Shown here: positions 11,351 through 22,254 of the stretch, piece after piece
How positions within the stretch are numbered: the first letter of the stretch is position 1
Layout: the number at the start of each line of letters is the position of its first letter
Translations under genes and position numbers: made by a program
The notes under the pieces: generated by a model
Databases searched by the model: none
What the model saw: the letters and a program-made list of their open reading frames with translations, nothing else
What the model was told of the DNA's origin: nothing
Assembly: GCA_037893245.1 (NCBI GenBank)
Contig: JBAIAA010000093.1
Span: 434,001 to 498,000 of the forward strand
Reading direction: 5' to 3'
DNA length: 64,000 nucleotides
DNA from: Crossaster papposus
Lineage: Eukaryota; Echinodermata; Asteroidea; Velatida; Solasteridae

Positions 11351-13428
11351 CGCATTGTTCTGCGTGCGTGAGGTCTCGACCATTTATGGAAGAGGTGAAT
11401 TATATTCTTTTCATCGCGCGCAACTTGGTATGGTGCGCTGTTAATAATACAGCTTTATGTAATTTCACTTTATGTAATTTCACTATCGGCTCTGTTTTAT
11501 GAGCTGAAATTGCACCAGAATTTTACTTACATAACCATCAATTGCCCGGTATCTGTAACTCTCGGGGAAAAAGAGGAAATGTGGAACCCAAAACGACGTG
11601 AAAAATATAGCCTTTTGTGCACTAGTTTTCATGGAGACACCCGTCTGAGGAGTCATGGTGCCTTACCTTTTTGAAGTAGTTATGTATGATAGTATTAGTA
11701 TACATGAATGAATATATTACTATTCTAGTATATGACCACATGGGTCATGGAGGAAGAATTATGTACACTATCTATAAAGCAGGATGTTTCCACAGGCATG
11801 ACAACTGAGTGACACAGACTACTGTAGGTAGGGAGATCGATAGATTTCCATAGCACGCAATCGTATCTGCTAACGTGTGAAAATTAGGTGACAATAATTT
11901 ATTGTAAAATCAATATTTCTTCATATTTTACCTTCTAAATTTATCCTGTGACAGCCAAGAAGTTGCAGTTTCCAAATGTGACTTCCAATTTGACAAAATA
12001 AGTTATTAAAACCTGGAAAAAAAAAAATGAAAGTGCTCTATGTCGGAGAACTGCGCGATAGCTGCTTTCTATGGAGGTCGCCATTTTGGGAAATGTCCTG
12101 CTAGACCTTTGAACTGTGACGTCATTCCACTTGCTGTAGGAACGTGTTATGAAATGTATCGGGTTCAAGAGACGTCAAGCTTTCGAATGATACCACTTTC
12201 GACACAGTTCTTCTGCGTTTTTGCGTGGAAAATAGAAAGATCGTTTTGAGGAAATTTTTGCATCATTTCTACGCCAATGTTTCTGTTAAAATCACCCAAA
12301 AACTGTATCAAGGAAGCTGAAAAAAGTATGAAAAAGTATGAAAGTCTGAAGTTTTCTGATCATGTTGCAGTGTGTTGCTGTGGGTCTACCTGCGCTAAGC
12401 TGCTAATTGTCCGATTTAAAAAAAATCGCCCACTTTTTGATTTATATAATTCCCGCCATATTGAGATGTATGTTTGGAAAACAGTCATTACTCACCGTTT
12501 CGCTATTGACCTTAACAACATGCAGAATGAATTTCTATACAAATAATAATAAAACTTGCACATCTCGGTCATATTTAGAGCCGATTGAAACACCATTGTG
12601 TTTCTCTTTTGACAAGCTTTCCAATGATCGATACTGTGTTGGGCTGCTGTAAAGAAATCTATTTTCCACCGATCTCTCTATAGACTAGACTCGGTCTCCG
12701 AGGAAAAAACTAACGTTGGATGGAAATGGAATATTTCGACATAACATATTAACAATTATTAACATTAGATCTATGGAATCACTACACATACGGGTAAGAG
12801 TCAGAAAGTGAAATCCTTTACACCCGACTTTTTCAGACCAATTTCTTACCCCCTCATGATAAGTCGTTTCGCAGATACCGCCGACTCGGCATTGATCGGC
12901 ACCCACCGTACCATGACTACTCCGACGATAGTGCTATATAGCGCCCTCTAGAGTCAGTTTTCCAAACCCCACCAGCTAGCTAGCTAGTCTTCGTTCAGGT
13001 TCATTCATATACAGTAGTTTATTTTAGCGAAGCCTGTCGCTGATGAGCTTGCCTCCAGGCGCATTTTATGTGCAAACAAAAAAGGATACCCAAGTGACAG
13101 AAACAACTGCTATTATGGTATACAAAAAAAAAAAAAAAATGAATGTATTGACTTAAAAAAATTATTAAACAAGTAAAAAAACAAGTAAACCAGGTCTTTT
13201 TTTTATAGCTCCATGTCAAATTCTACTTGCTTTTCGGCAGGAAAATGAGATCACTCCAAGAATATTTCCGAGACTTTTACAACTTCTTCCCAAGGACCCA
13301 TACTGCTGCCAGACTGTCTCCATAACCCTCAACTCTCTCCAGGCAACCGCCGGTTCACAAGCTTATGACATTAATAGCAGAGTGAAATTTTTACATTTTT
13401 AATGTGCCAAATTGGCATCTTCAATGTA

Positions 13429-13582
13429 ACGTCACACCTTCCGGCTGGATGATCTTCACAGATTTATTTGACACACATCTATATCTGCAGAGAGTCCCAA
13501 GGGACCCTTGACCCTTGAACCAACTTTTCAAAATGCCAAAGTGTGGTGTCACAACAATAAGTACAAATCGAATGGGGAAAAT
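13429..13582. repeat. Dispersed repeat, copy 2
   Basis: This is the partner of 5168-5300 in the same orientation. It shares 'gtcacaccttcc', 'tgccaaagtgtgg', 'gtcacaacaa' and 'agtacaaatcgaatgggg' but has extra sequence in the middle. The age and family are unknown. Confidence 0.65.
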
Positions 13583-14036
13583 CACTGAAACATTTCTGGA
13601 TAGAACAATACATGTACATCCATTTGCTTCAGCAGTAAAGCTGAATCAATTTTTTTTTTTAAATGTCAACATTCTTGCAATTACATGTAAAGGTAAATGA
13701 AACAGACATTTTTAATTCAAGTTTTAGTTCTGCGAGAAAATAGTTTCACATAAACCACTAGAATATGCTACCCACACTGTGAACAAGTAACAATGGATTT
13801 CGTCTCAAGTAATGGATTTCAGTGCATGGCATTTCTTTTGTTAGATGTTCGTAGTGCCACCCAACCCTTAATCCCAACCCTTAATCCAAAACCTTAACCC
13901 AATGACAAGTTACAAAGTCATGGAGCTTTCTATTTTCCTAATCGGATAATCCTAATCTACAATTCTGCTCTTGCAATTATTGAGTGAATATATATTTTAT
14001 GGATTTAGCAGAGACTTTATGTTTGGAAACTACGAA

Positions 14037-15945
14037 TTAGACATAAGAAGCTTCCAGTTCATCACACAACTCTTCCTCGTTCCTCCCATCAATATCAGTT
14101 CTTGTTATCAGGTCTTCTAGTCTTAGCTCTCCAGAAGATATCTTCTTCTGGGTCCAAATGTACTCTAAAAGACTGTTCATCACAGCAGCCACCTCTTGCA
14201 CTTCCTGCATGTTGTCCACTGAGTACAGAAGCTCGTTACCAGCAGGCTTACCACTGTTCTTGGTTTTCAGGATTGGAACTCTCCACTGCTCTTGGAAATC
14301 CTGGAGCTCCCTTGTGGTTATTTCACTGTTGCTGTATAAATCATACTTGGTTCCAACTACCATACGGATAACATGATCTCCAAAATGAGCTGAGCGGGAC
14401 ATCTGAGATTGAAGATCTTCAAAACTCAGTCTATCCGTGAAAGAGAAGAGGTTGAGGATGGCATCTGTTCCACTTTTGCAAGCCTGGGTATATATAACGT
14501 ACAATATAATCAAAAGAAACAAATTGGGAGAAAACAATTATTAAATTTAATAACACAAACATATAGAAACATTTTTCAGACTAAAAAAAAAAATGCAAAG
14601 AATAGCAGTTTGTATTTACCGGTAATATATGTTCAAATTTCCTAATAGCATTCTCCCCTGCATCCCAGAACTGAAGACGAAAGAGCACTACTTTGTCAGA
14701 GTGCAGCAGTCTGACAGGCCAGTATGCTATAGATGTCACAATCCCTGCACATATTAAACATAGTCAATATTAATTAGAACTATAATAACAAGTTCTTTAA
14801 CCCTTCCTCATGTTCACACTCCAATGCACTTACAAAAAAACAACTATTTTTTTGTGTACATGACACTCCAAATAACTCCAAGGAATGCCATATGAAACTA
14901 AGGTGAACTGGGTCATGCTCTAGTATAAGGCCATGGTGTATTACACCGTGTCAAGCAAAACCATACAGTGTGATGCTCATTTAATAACTATAGAAGTGCT
15001 CTTCATTGTACATGCAAAGAATCCTCCAACGCAGTGCAGCTGAAGTGATTTTTTACCACTTTCATACAGTTAATTGCCCTTATAGAGGGAGAGTTAAAAC
15101 AGATTTTGAACTTGCATGCATACACAAAAATACAAACAAATAAAAACTGTATTTATTTCAAGGACCAACAAGGTGTGATTAAAAAGAAAAGGAAAGAAGA
15201 GGCAATCGGGAAAAAAGGTAGGGGAAGAGATGAGAAACCTTTGCTTGGCCTATTAACTTATACATGTGTTTACCTGGGGTTTCGTTATGTGCTGTGGGAA
15301 TAGGGAGGCCTACCAGCTTGGCCACTGTACTTGTCTTACCAACTCCAGCCTTACCACTGAGAAATACTTTGTAGGAGACGAGTTCGGGAATTAGATGGGG
15401 TAGAAGAGATGGTCTTTCCATGAAACCTAAATAAAGAGAAGTTGAATTTAAACAATTATATGCAATGCATTATGCTTGTTTACGTTTGTTTACAACACTA
15501 TCGATACACTTTGACCTGTGGCATCACAGGCATCCCACAATGCACCATCTAATCCAGGCGCGGATCCACCCAGCGGCTGGGTGAGTTGAGTACTTATATT
15601 TTTCTGGGGGTAGACCGTGCAGCAGTATGGGAGTTTAATTATATTGCCTGCTTTTTGTGCTTGGTTTCTATTGTTTAACGGCGGTTAACCTCAGGCGTCG
15701 GGAGCCTCATCCCAGGCAGCTAGCTATAGGGGTATTATAGTTTGACCATGGAGGAATAAGAAGTCGGGTCAATAAGTTGATAACTTACTTTGTTGGCCAA
15801 AAATAGACATTTTTGACTCACCATATAGTTTTCTTTTGCCTTTCCTGACAATACTACCAAAATACTCCTTTCCCTTAGCAGTTTTTATCCAACTGGAGTC
15901 GAATTGGCTACCAGTACCAGGTAGATTGTAGTAGTCTGAAGCCAT
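14037..15945 (-). CDS. CPLANE2: Ciliogenesis and planar polarity effector 2 (REM2/Rab-like small GTPase 1)
   Basis: CPLANE2 (RSG1) is a Rab-like GTPase that works with the INTU/FUZ/WDPCP complex at the basal body to start ciliogenesis and load intraflagellar transport. Four exons join in phase on the minus strand: 15945-15822, 15426-15274, 14744-14620 and 14483-14037, giving about 282 residues (human 258). The N-terminus has AKGKEYFGSIVRKGKRKLYG, close to human SAEGKEYLACILRKNRRRVFG. Then come MERPSLLPHL, SYKVFLSGKAGVGKT (P-loop GKAGVGKT), FRLQFWDAGENAIRKFEH (switch II region, WDAGE) and NLFSFTDRLSFEDL. VVGTKYDLY is the NKxD-like guanine motif in its family variant. The start ATG at 15945 (MASDYYNL) is chosen because the frame further upstream opens only with GTG. 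It starts 500 bp from FBXO42, on the opposite strand. Confidence 0.95.
15746..15763 (-). repeat. 18-bp repeated motif CTTCTTATTCCTCCATGG, copy in inverse orientation
   Basis: The exact 18-mer occurs here on the minus strand, in the first intron of CPLANE2. It is found twice more on the plus strand at 16421-16438 (just before the FBXO42 start) and 17432-17449 (FBXO42 intron 1). The shared core extends to ACCATGGAGGAATAAGAAG on the complementary strand. This copy and the one at 16421 form an inverted pair around CPLANE2 exon 1 and the shared promoter. Confidence 0.75.
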
Positions 15946-16445
15946 GATGACCTCGTCTTTCACATCACCTTATGTAGCCGGTTACACAAGTACAGCAGTA
16001 TACAGTACATAAAGCTTTGCGCGCGGCCGGCGGAGGCTGACATTACAGGCTCTCTCTAGTATTATTCGATATATTAGTATTTCTTTGTATTGGACAACAA
16101 TTTATAACATATATTTGAAACTTAAATGCTACCAAATAAATATCTTGATATATTACTCCACCATTCAATTGGTCCAGTAAATATTATTAAAGGGTTTATA
16201 AAAATTATATTAAAACTTGTTTTTGTATTGGAAGTTAAAACATGATTCTGCAAACACGTTCGACGCAACGTGTTGGCCGTTTTCCAAACCCCGCCTCGGG
16301 TTTCAATTAGGCTCCATCGCCAGTGCCAAACTATATGAACGAAGCCCAAGGCATTAGAGAAGAGGAAAACGGATTTTAATTGTAAACAAAATATCGTGCG
16401 CGTGTACGCAGTTGATGTTCCTTCTTATTCCTCCATGGTTGATGT
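15946..16445. promoter_or_regulatory. Shared head-to-head promoter region of CPLANE2 and FBXO42
   Basis: These 500 bp separate the divergent start codons of CPLANE2 (15945, minus) and FBXO42 (16446, plus). There is no room for separate long promoters, so a bidirectional promoter is inferred. A small GC-rich island (gcgcgcggccggcggaggc, about 16019-16038) lies near the CPLANE2 side, and CpG-bearing 'cgttcgacgcaacg' lies near 16259. No convincing TATA box was placed. Transcription starts are not visible from sequence alone. Confidence 0.6.
16421..16438 (+). repeat. 18-bp repeated motif, copy just upstream of the FBXO42 start
   Basis: This is an exact copy of CTTCTTATTCCTCCATGG, 8 bp before the ATG at 16446. 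See the copies at 15746-15763 (inverse) and 17432-17449 (same sense). Confidence 0.75.
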
Positions 16446-19400
16446 ATGTCATTTTGTCAAAGTGCTATTGCTAACGAAATACTACAGCAAAATTTCTATG
16501 TATACACTATTTTGGCTGCAATGGCATACATACGTAAATCGTGTCACTGTGTATGCATACAAGATATGCCGGAGGAGATTTTAGAGAGAATAATGTCATA
16601 TCTTTCACCGTATAGTGACTGCAAAAATACATCTCTTGTGTCGAGGAAGTGGCACCGTTTAATGCAAGGTATAGTATTCAGTCAACCACATGCGTTGCGG
16701 GTTTACGTAATAATAGTGCGCAACACATCATGCGTAAAAAGCTAAAAAAGCGTAAAAAGCTAAAAAAACGTAAAAAGCGGGAAAGGTGTCGAATAGACCC
16801 GTACTTATGCCCGTTTGCGATTCGATCATTTTAAAGCTTAAAACGCTAGCAATCCAATGGTATAAAAATCTCTCATATGAAACATTTCGACTTTAGCCTG
16901 GTTTTGGGGTGGTGGGTCACATTTGTGACCTGTTCCAAAGAAACCCGGACAAAGTCGCACAATGTGTTTTATTACAATGTATTAAATTGTGAAGTCATTT
17001 CAGGGTAGATTTTAACATGTTTAGGTTTTGAGTTCTCCTTATTCACAAAGTATTATAACCCTATTCCCCTATAAAGGGGTTGCATTGACGTCACGCGCGC
17101 TACGCGTACGCGCTAATCGCACGTACAACCATGCGGAGCGGTGAGGTCAAACAAAGTGTGTTTGACCTCACCGCTCCGCCCGGTTGTACGTGCGATTAGC
17201 GCGTACGCGTAGCGCGTGTGACATCACATGCATTAACTTTATACTACGTACTAGCACAGGTTGCTGGCAGGTAATTACCTCAATCCTTTAAAATCAACCA
17301 AAAATCTTAACACAAAAAAGAGATATAAACGCCCCAGTCAACCAAAATCAACAAAAATTCATTCAAGTTTTGTCTTTGACAAATGCTCAATGCCTCAATC
17401 CTCCAAAATCAACCGAAGTGTATTTACTTTCCTTCTTATTCCTCCATGGTAATGTGAGGGGTACTGATTGCCTCAATCATCCAAAATCATAGAATGTTCT
17501 AATTTGTGCAGGAATAGGGCTGTTAAAAACAAATGCCTAGCATATAGACTGTTGTGAAAAACACCTGGGCCCTAGGGAAACATAGCTAGCAAAAGTCTTG
17601 ACCTTACAGACTTTGATTATGGAGGGCCTTATCACTAAATCCTCCCCCGAGGGATATAGGGTAGGGGTTCATATGTAAAAAATACATCATTATATAAAGC
17701 TGAGAACCTACAAAATTGTCAACTTTGTCCGGGTTTCATTGGAACAGGTCACATTTTACCAGTTTCTCATATCTGCCGGCTTCGCTTTTTCCTTTTCTTT
17801 TGTAAATCTAAATTCATTTATCTGTAATAATTGTTCCTCATACTGTTAGTATTTTCCCACATATTGACGATATTTTCCCTTATATTGTCAATATTTTCCC
17901 TCATATTGTCAATATTTTTCCTCGTAATCTTGTAGTACCATCTTGGGGAAAACACTAGTCCAAAAAATTGGTACTCTTAATACTGCGTATACAGTACATG
18001 AGTTTCTAAACACAGACTGGCACATGAAACAACCATTCCAACCATTGGTTCTTTTGATACTGTTGACTATCTGCAGGCCTGTTGGCAACACACCTTTAGT
18101 GCTGAGTCAGTCAACCGTACACGAACCATGTACATATATACATACAAAAATATGAAATCTTATTGGGATCAAGATTGTTACAGGTAATGTTTAACGTTGG
18201 TTAGGGTTAAACTCATGTTTGCTGATCCATATTTACTATTTGCAGGGGTTATCAAGCGAAAACTGCAGGCTTTCCATTTGGCTGCAAGATCAGGATCTTT
18301 AAGGTGGTCTCACACAGAAAATTCAGCCAACTGTGTACATTGCCGTTCATCTCATAGTGCTTGCTGTGTAGAAGGCATCATGTATATGTTTGGCGGAATG
18401 ATACCATCCACCACTGTACGCCCAAATGGAACATGCTTCTGTGATTTACGAATGTTGGATTTGGGGAAAAGAGAATGGACACGGCTTATGCCAACAGGTA
18501 TGAATTGCAGTGGTGGCACAAATCAGGGATTTTAAAATATGGTCGTCCTATTTTTTTCCTGAACCAATAATGCTTATCTAATTTCACTGAAAGTTCCCAT
18601 TTATCTCACCGTCATGCCAACAAAAAGATATAATTGTGATGGCACATTCAATGCACTTCATAACTATAACAGTGAACAATTGTGTGGGGGAATATTTGAT
18701 CAGTGAAATGGCAGGCTATTCAAGACCACAATCGAGTCCTTGCAGTTACAATTATAGACCAAGAAACAAATTAATGTTTACTTTTTGTTCATTTAAGGTA
18801 GATAATTGTGGGAAACCTAAATGGTCACACTGCACTTTGACATCATATGATCAGTACCTATACATGTCTTTTACATGTATGTGTTTTTTCTTTTCTTTTA
18901 AATAACCAGGGGAATATCCCTCACCCAAGGCATCTGCCTCTATGGTTCATCACAATGGTTCTCTAATATTATTTGGTGGATTTGCACCTCCGGTTCCAAA
19001 CCCTCCCTATCAACCTCCGACTGTCTTCAATGATCTACACATTTATGATATCGCCAAGAATAATTGGAAGTGCATAGTGACAAGCACTTCACCGCCACCC
19101 TTAGCCAATCACGGAGCTAGCATGATGGGAGATTTGATGATCATCTTTGGTGGTGGTGGTAGTAGAAGAAGACACAAGTAAGTTACATGTACTTCATGTA
19201 ATCTTCAATGTTATAATGTCATATTATACATTTAATTTGATGCTACCGGTACATGTATTCCGAAACATTTGTTAATCCACCTTTCCTAGACTGTGATGCA
19301 GATTGTCTTAAACAGACGAACAATAAGATAAATATGAAGAAGTTCATTTATATTGTAAACCTCAACTATAGCATGATCCCTAAACTATAGTTTAGGTACC

Positions 19401-21455
19401 GGTATAATTTCAGCTACATACCATTTGCCTTGGTTGCAAAAGTGTCAAATAGCTTTAAAACCAGAACCAAACTTGTATTTTTTTTCTTGTACATTTACAT
19501 GGGGATCATTGTCACTCGGTCAATAATATTTTGTGTGTGTTAATTGTAGGGAAAATGATGTATGGGTGTTTTCAAATCAGAGTTCGACATGGAGTAGGAT
19601 GGAGATAGAAGGGGAAAAGCCACATCCACGTGACAAGCATGTACAGGTGTGTACAGTTTTAGTTTAGAGTTGTTCTGAACAATGTGCACAAGGTCATTTA
19701 TTTAAATTCTGAATTAAAAAATGGCAATTCCTTTGAGAACATCCAAGCATACTGTCAATTTTCATGTCATTTTTATAGAGTTGCAGCCTGTTGTTCAATT
19801 TCTCTTGAACAGGTTGTTAAAGATGATGGTCACATATTGATCATAGGAGGACTCGGAAATTTAGATCAGGTAAGTTTTGATGAGCTAAACACAGGGTCAC
19901 TGTGTAGCTCATTTAAAGGTACTGGTCATTCTTTGCAAACTGTTTTTTTGTGCTGATTCACAGAATTATAAAACTGGAGCAAAAAAAACCCATTATCTAT
20001 CACTTTTTAAAATTGCTGATATTGATGAAAAGCGCAATGATTTGGTCCTAACGATCACAATAAAATAATGACAGTTCTTGTTTTGTAAAAAATGACAGCA
20101 ACCCAATAATGTAACAGGATGCATATAGCGCAAGACAATTTGTATGGTATTTTGGCAGTAATTGTAGTAGTGTTTGAATGTTTGAAAGTGGCATCTATGC
20201 CTACAGAATAAGTTTGGTGGACTTATTGATCTTATTTGATCTGATTTCTCTTATTGAATACTGAAAATCATCACGGTTTTCTAAAAAAATATATATAAAA
20301 AAGTAGAGTTGAAATGACAACCTACGATAGTACTCAACGTTGTTATTTGTTTAGGAACTTTGTGATGTTTGGATGCTTGACATAAGTGAAGTGCCCTGGT
20401 GTTGGAGAGAAGTTGAAGTAAAAAACCCAGAATATGCCGCTCGAAACTTTGTTGGCCATGCAGCTTGCAAGGTACTGAATGTTGTAAAAGAAAGACGGCG
20501 ACCATTTAATTGGGAAAAGGGAAGGGTTATTATTAACATAAATTACATCAGGAGTGGGGGGGGGGGGGGGGGGGGGGGTCCAAAAAGCCAATAATTTGCT
20601 TATAAAACTTTGTCTTGAAGTCATTGTAATGTCTCAAATTTGAACAGTTTTTATTTATCAATAATCAATAATTATAATACTGTACTCTTCTCCGCCATTT
20701 CTTCCCATTGCTAATAGAAAGCTAATGCATGTACAGGTACAATGTATTTTTTTAAATTTCTGACATTATTTTCTTAGATTGGTGAATGTGTTGTGATCTT
20801 CAATAGCCTACGAAAAAGCTCAAACTCAGTTGGGAGTGCATCATCTTGGATTTTTACACAAAGTAGTAATCGTCGTCAGCAACGGGAATGTTTACCTCAA
20901 TCGAGCCAGTCATCACTGCTTTCAACCAATCAAAGAGGAGCAGTTGAAAGTGGATTCCTAAGAAATCTCCATCCAGAAGCCAAACGTCTGTGTACTCAAT
21001 TTTATAACAGTGTCAATCACAACAGTGAGCCATCAACGAGTGATACAAAGATTGAAAGTGGTGAGATTGGCTGCCCGTGCTCTCCAGAGTGTCAGTGTAA
21101 AACACCTGCTACTTACACTCTACGTACCTTAAACAGACGACCATTATCACCCACTAAACTGGGACTATCTCCACCACTAGATTGCAAGATCCCTTATGGT
21201 GAACAACAATATGTTCTTGACATTAGTAAAGCAGTCGAAGACCGTCAAGTTGAATGGCTTGTAATTCCTGATCAGAACGCAGGACGCTGTCCTAAAAACC
21301 CCAACCATCCATCTGCAGAGATAAGATATGGCTTGGCGCCTGAAGCACTCTATCCGTCCATTTGTGTTGGGAGGGCTGAAATTATACGATTTGGAGGCAT
21401 GCTTATGGATAGAAGTGGCCCCAGACCTTTGAATGATCAATACTATGCCTTCTAG
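16446..21455 (+). CDS. FBXO42: F-box and Kelch-repeat protein 42
   Basis: FBXO42 (JFK) is a substrate receptor of a SKP1-CUL1-F-box ubiquitin ligase. The F-box binds SKP1 and the Kelch propeller binds substrates (p53 is reported for the human protein). Seven exons join in phase: 16446-16668, 18246-18497, 18910-19177, 19550-19646, 19813-19869, 20355-20471 and 20778-21455, about 563 residues (human 717). Exon 1 holds the F-box, MPEEILERIMSYLSPY...LVSRKWHRLMQG. Kelch segments follow: SSHSACCVEGIMYMFGG, GEYPSPKASASMVHHNGSL, LILFGGF, NNWKCIVTSTSPPPLANHGA, DVWVFSNQSSTWSRMEIEG, HILIIGGLGNLD, CDVWMLDISEVPWCWREVEV, GHAACKIGECVVIF. The C-terminal region is Ser/Asn-rich and not conserved by eye, except perhaps the end (GMLMDRSGPRPLNDQYYAF). 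ATG 16446 is the longest choice; ATG 16521 (MAYIRKS) is equally possible. Intron 1 (1.6 kb) carries the inverted-repeat element and hairpin listed separately. Confidence 0.94.
17081..17234. repeat. Long near-perfect hairpin, arms about 65 bp
   Basis: The left arm includes gctacgcgtacgcgctaatc and then gcacgtacaacc. After a 3-base bulge, cggagcggtgaggtcaaac runs into a loop of about 8 bases (aaagtgt region). The mirror arm then returns through cggttgtacgtgcgattagc and gcgtacgcgtagcgcg. Outer bases 'tgcattgacgtcac' and 'gtgacatcacatgca' pair with a few mismatches. It is far more CpG-rich than its surroundings. It could be a palindromic MITE nested in the larger element, or a structured foldback. 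Confidence 0.88.
17432..17449 (+). repeat. 18-bp repeated motif, third copy (FBXO42 intron 1)
   Basis: An exact copy of CTTCTTATTCCTCCATGG in the same sense as the copy at 16421. Upstream it is preceded by 'ttt', as in the other plus-strand copy's pyrimidine context. Confidence 0.7.
17840..17925. repeat. 23-bp minisatellite, about 4 copies, FBXO42 intron 1
   Basis: The unit 'atattgtcaatattttccct' and close variants (atattgacgatattttccct) recur about every 23 bp. It is AT-rich, with no sign of function. Confidence 0.8.
20556..20578 (+). repeat. Poly-G run (23 G) in an FBXO42 intron
   Basis: An uninterrupted G homopolymer lies in the intron between the exons ending 20471 and starting 20778. 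In the transcribed sense it could form G-quadruplexes. Its exact length is prone to sequencing error. Confidence 0.85.
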
Positions 21456-21535
21456 CTCAATGATTAGTTAATACAAAAAGAATGTAGTATCCTGACGCTA
21501 CTTTAGTGGTTGTGTACAAAGTTTATGGAGAGTCA

Positions 21536-21541
21536 AATAAA
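21536..21541 (+). promoter_or_regulatory. Polyadenylation signal of FBXO42
   Basis: AATAAA lies 81 bp after the FBXO42 stop codon, followed by an A-rich stretch. Its position and sense fit a 3' end signal for this gene. Confidence 0.6.
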
Positions 21542-21855
21542 AAATTAAAAAAGTAGTTCCTAACAAAAATGGAAATGTTTCACAGTCCCAGATTCATGTC
21601 TTTTTAACATTTTTGACCGGATTGACCTTCATTGAGATTGAGATGATATATGAAGAGAACAAAACGAAACATTCTTTCCATTTTAAATACAATTTAACAA
21701 GACCACAGATACCCAAGACGCATTAACAAAACTTAACGCTGAGTACATTTATATGGGTTTATTAAATGTCGGTGAGGGGCAAAACCAAATACATTATTGA
21801 ACTTAATTCTTGTAATCAACCGATTAGTAACATAGTTATTGTATGAATCTGAGAC

Positions 21856-21960
21856 ATGGGGCCAATTTTATTGAGCTGCTTAAGCATAACAATTTCTTAA
21901 GCACAAAACATTCTTGCTTAGTAAAACAAGCTTACCAGCCACAACTGTATGAGATGTACA
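21856..21960. mobile_element. Partial copy of the MITE at 9352-9598
   Basis: It opens with 'ggggccaatttta' and 'gagctgcttaagca', like the MITE end, and continues with 'cttgcttagtaaaacaagct', 'taccagccacaact' and 'gatgtac', which match the other copy's interior on the opposite strand. No right-hand terminal repeat was found, so it is truncated or rearranged. Confidence 0.65.
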
Positions 21961-22198
21961 TTGTTTGGCGAACAACAAGTGTGCAGTACTCGCTCGAATA
22001 CTGTCGTCGAATTTCCTCGAATTGCAGGTCAAGAATTGATCGTGAATACCTTAGAAATTCGTTAATTCAGCTTGGACACATTATGGAAGACTATCTATAA
22101 AGACGATTTAGAGGTAATTTGTTAAGTATTTTGGTGGATTTTGGCGATATTTTGAACCACATTTAAGAGTTTTCAAAAATTAGTTATTAGTCTGGCTC

Positions 22199-22254
22199 GG
22201 CCTCTAGTAGCGCCAGATGATGTCCAAATGTTAAACAAGCGATAACTAGAGGCC
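22199..22254. repeat. Short inverted repeat
   Basis: ggcctctagt near 22199 pairs perfectly with actagaggcc near 22245, around a loop of about 35 bp. It lies just right of 'ttagtctggctc', which resembles the end of the 11268 element. Confidence 0.5.

Larger units (their letters stand above)
9923..14036. other. INVS-CPLANE2 intergenic spacer
   Basis: No gene is recognised in this 4.1-kb stretch. It should hold the INVS promoter and 5' non-coding exon(s); the best visible hint is a minus-strand donor gtaagt at 10489-10484 following 'tgtttcaaa'. It also contains an 83-bp inverted-repeat element (11268-11350) and the second copy of a dispersed repeat (13429-13582). Short frames in it show no recognisable protein features. 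Confidence 0.6.
16925..17752. mobile_element. TIR element of about 830 bp in FBXO42 intron 1
   Basis: gtgacctgttccaaagaaac... at the left and its inverse ending ggtcac at 17752 pair over about 33 bp with two or three mismatches, covering 'aacccggacaaagt' in both arms. ATTT flanks both ends (16921-16924 and 17753-17756), a possible 4-bp target duplication. The interior has no long frame. It contains the 154-bp hairpin at 17081-17234 and a copy of the 18-bp motif at 17432. The family is unassigned. Confidence 0.65.

Noticed and set aside
12040-12906. Short frames in the INVS-CPLANE2 spacer
   Set aside because: Fewer than 90 codons, no splice-linked continuation, no familiar motifs; repeated phrases nearby (gtcaagctttcgaatgatac-like) suggest repetitive DNA.
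15769-15963. CPLANE2 start at 15963 (KDEVI extension)
   Set aside because: The codon there is GTG. The first ATG is at 15945 and aligns well with the human N-terminus.
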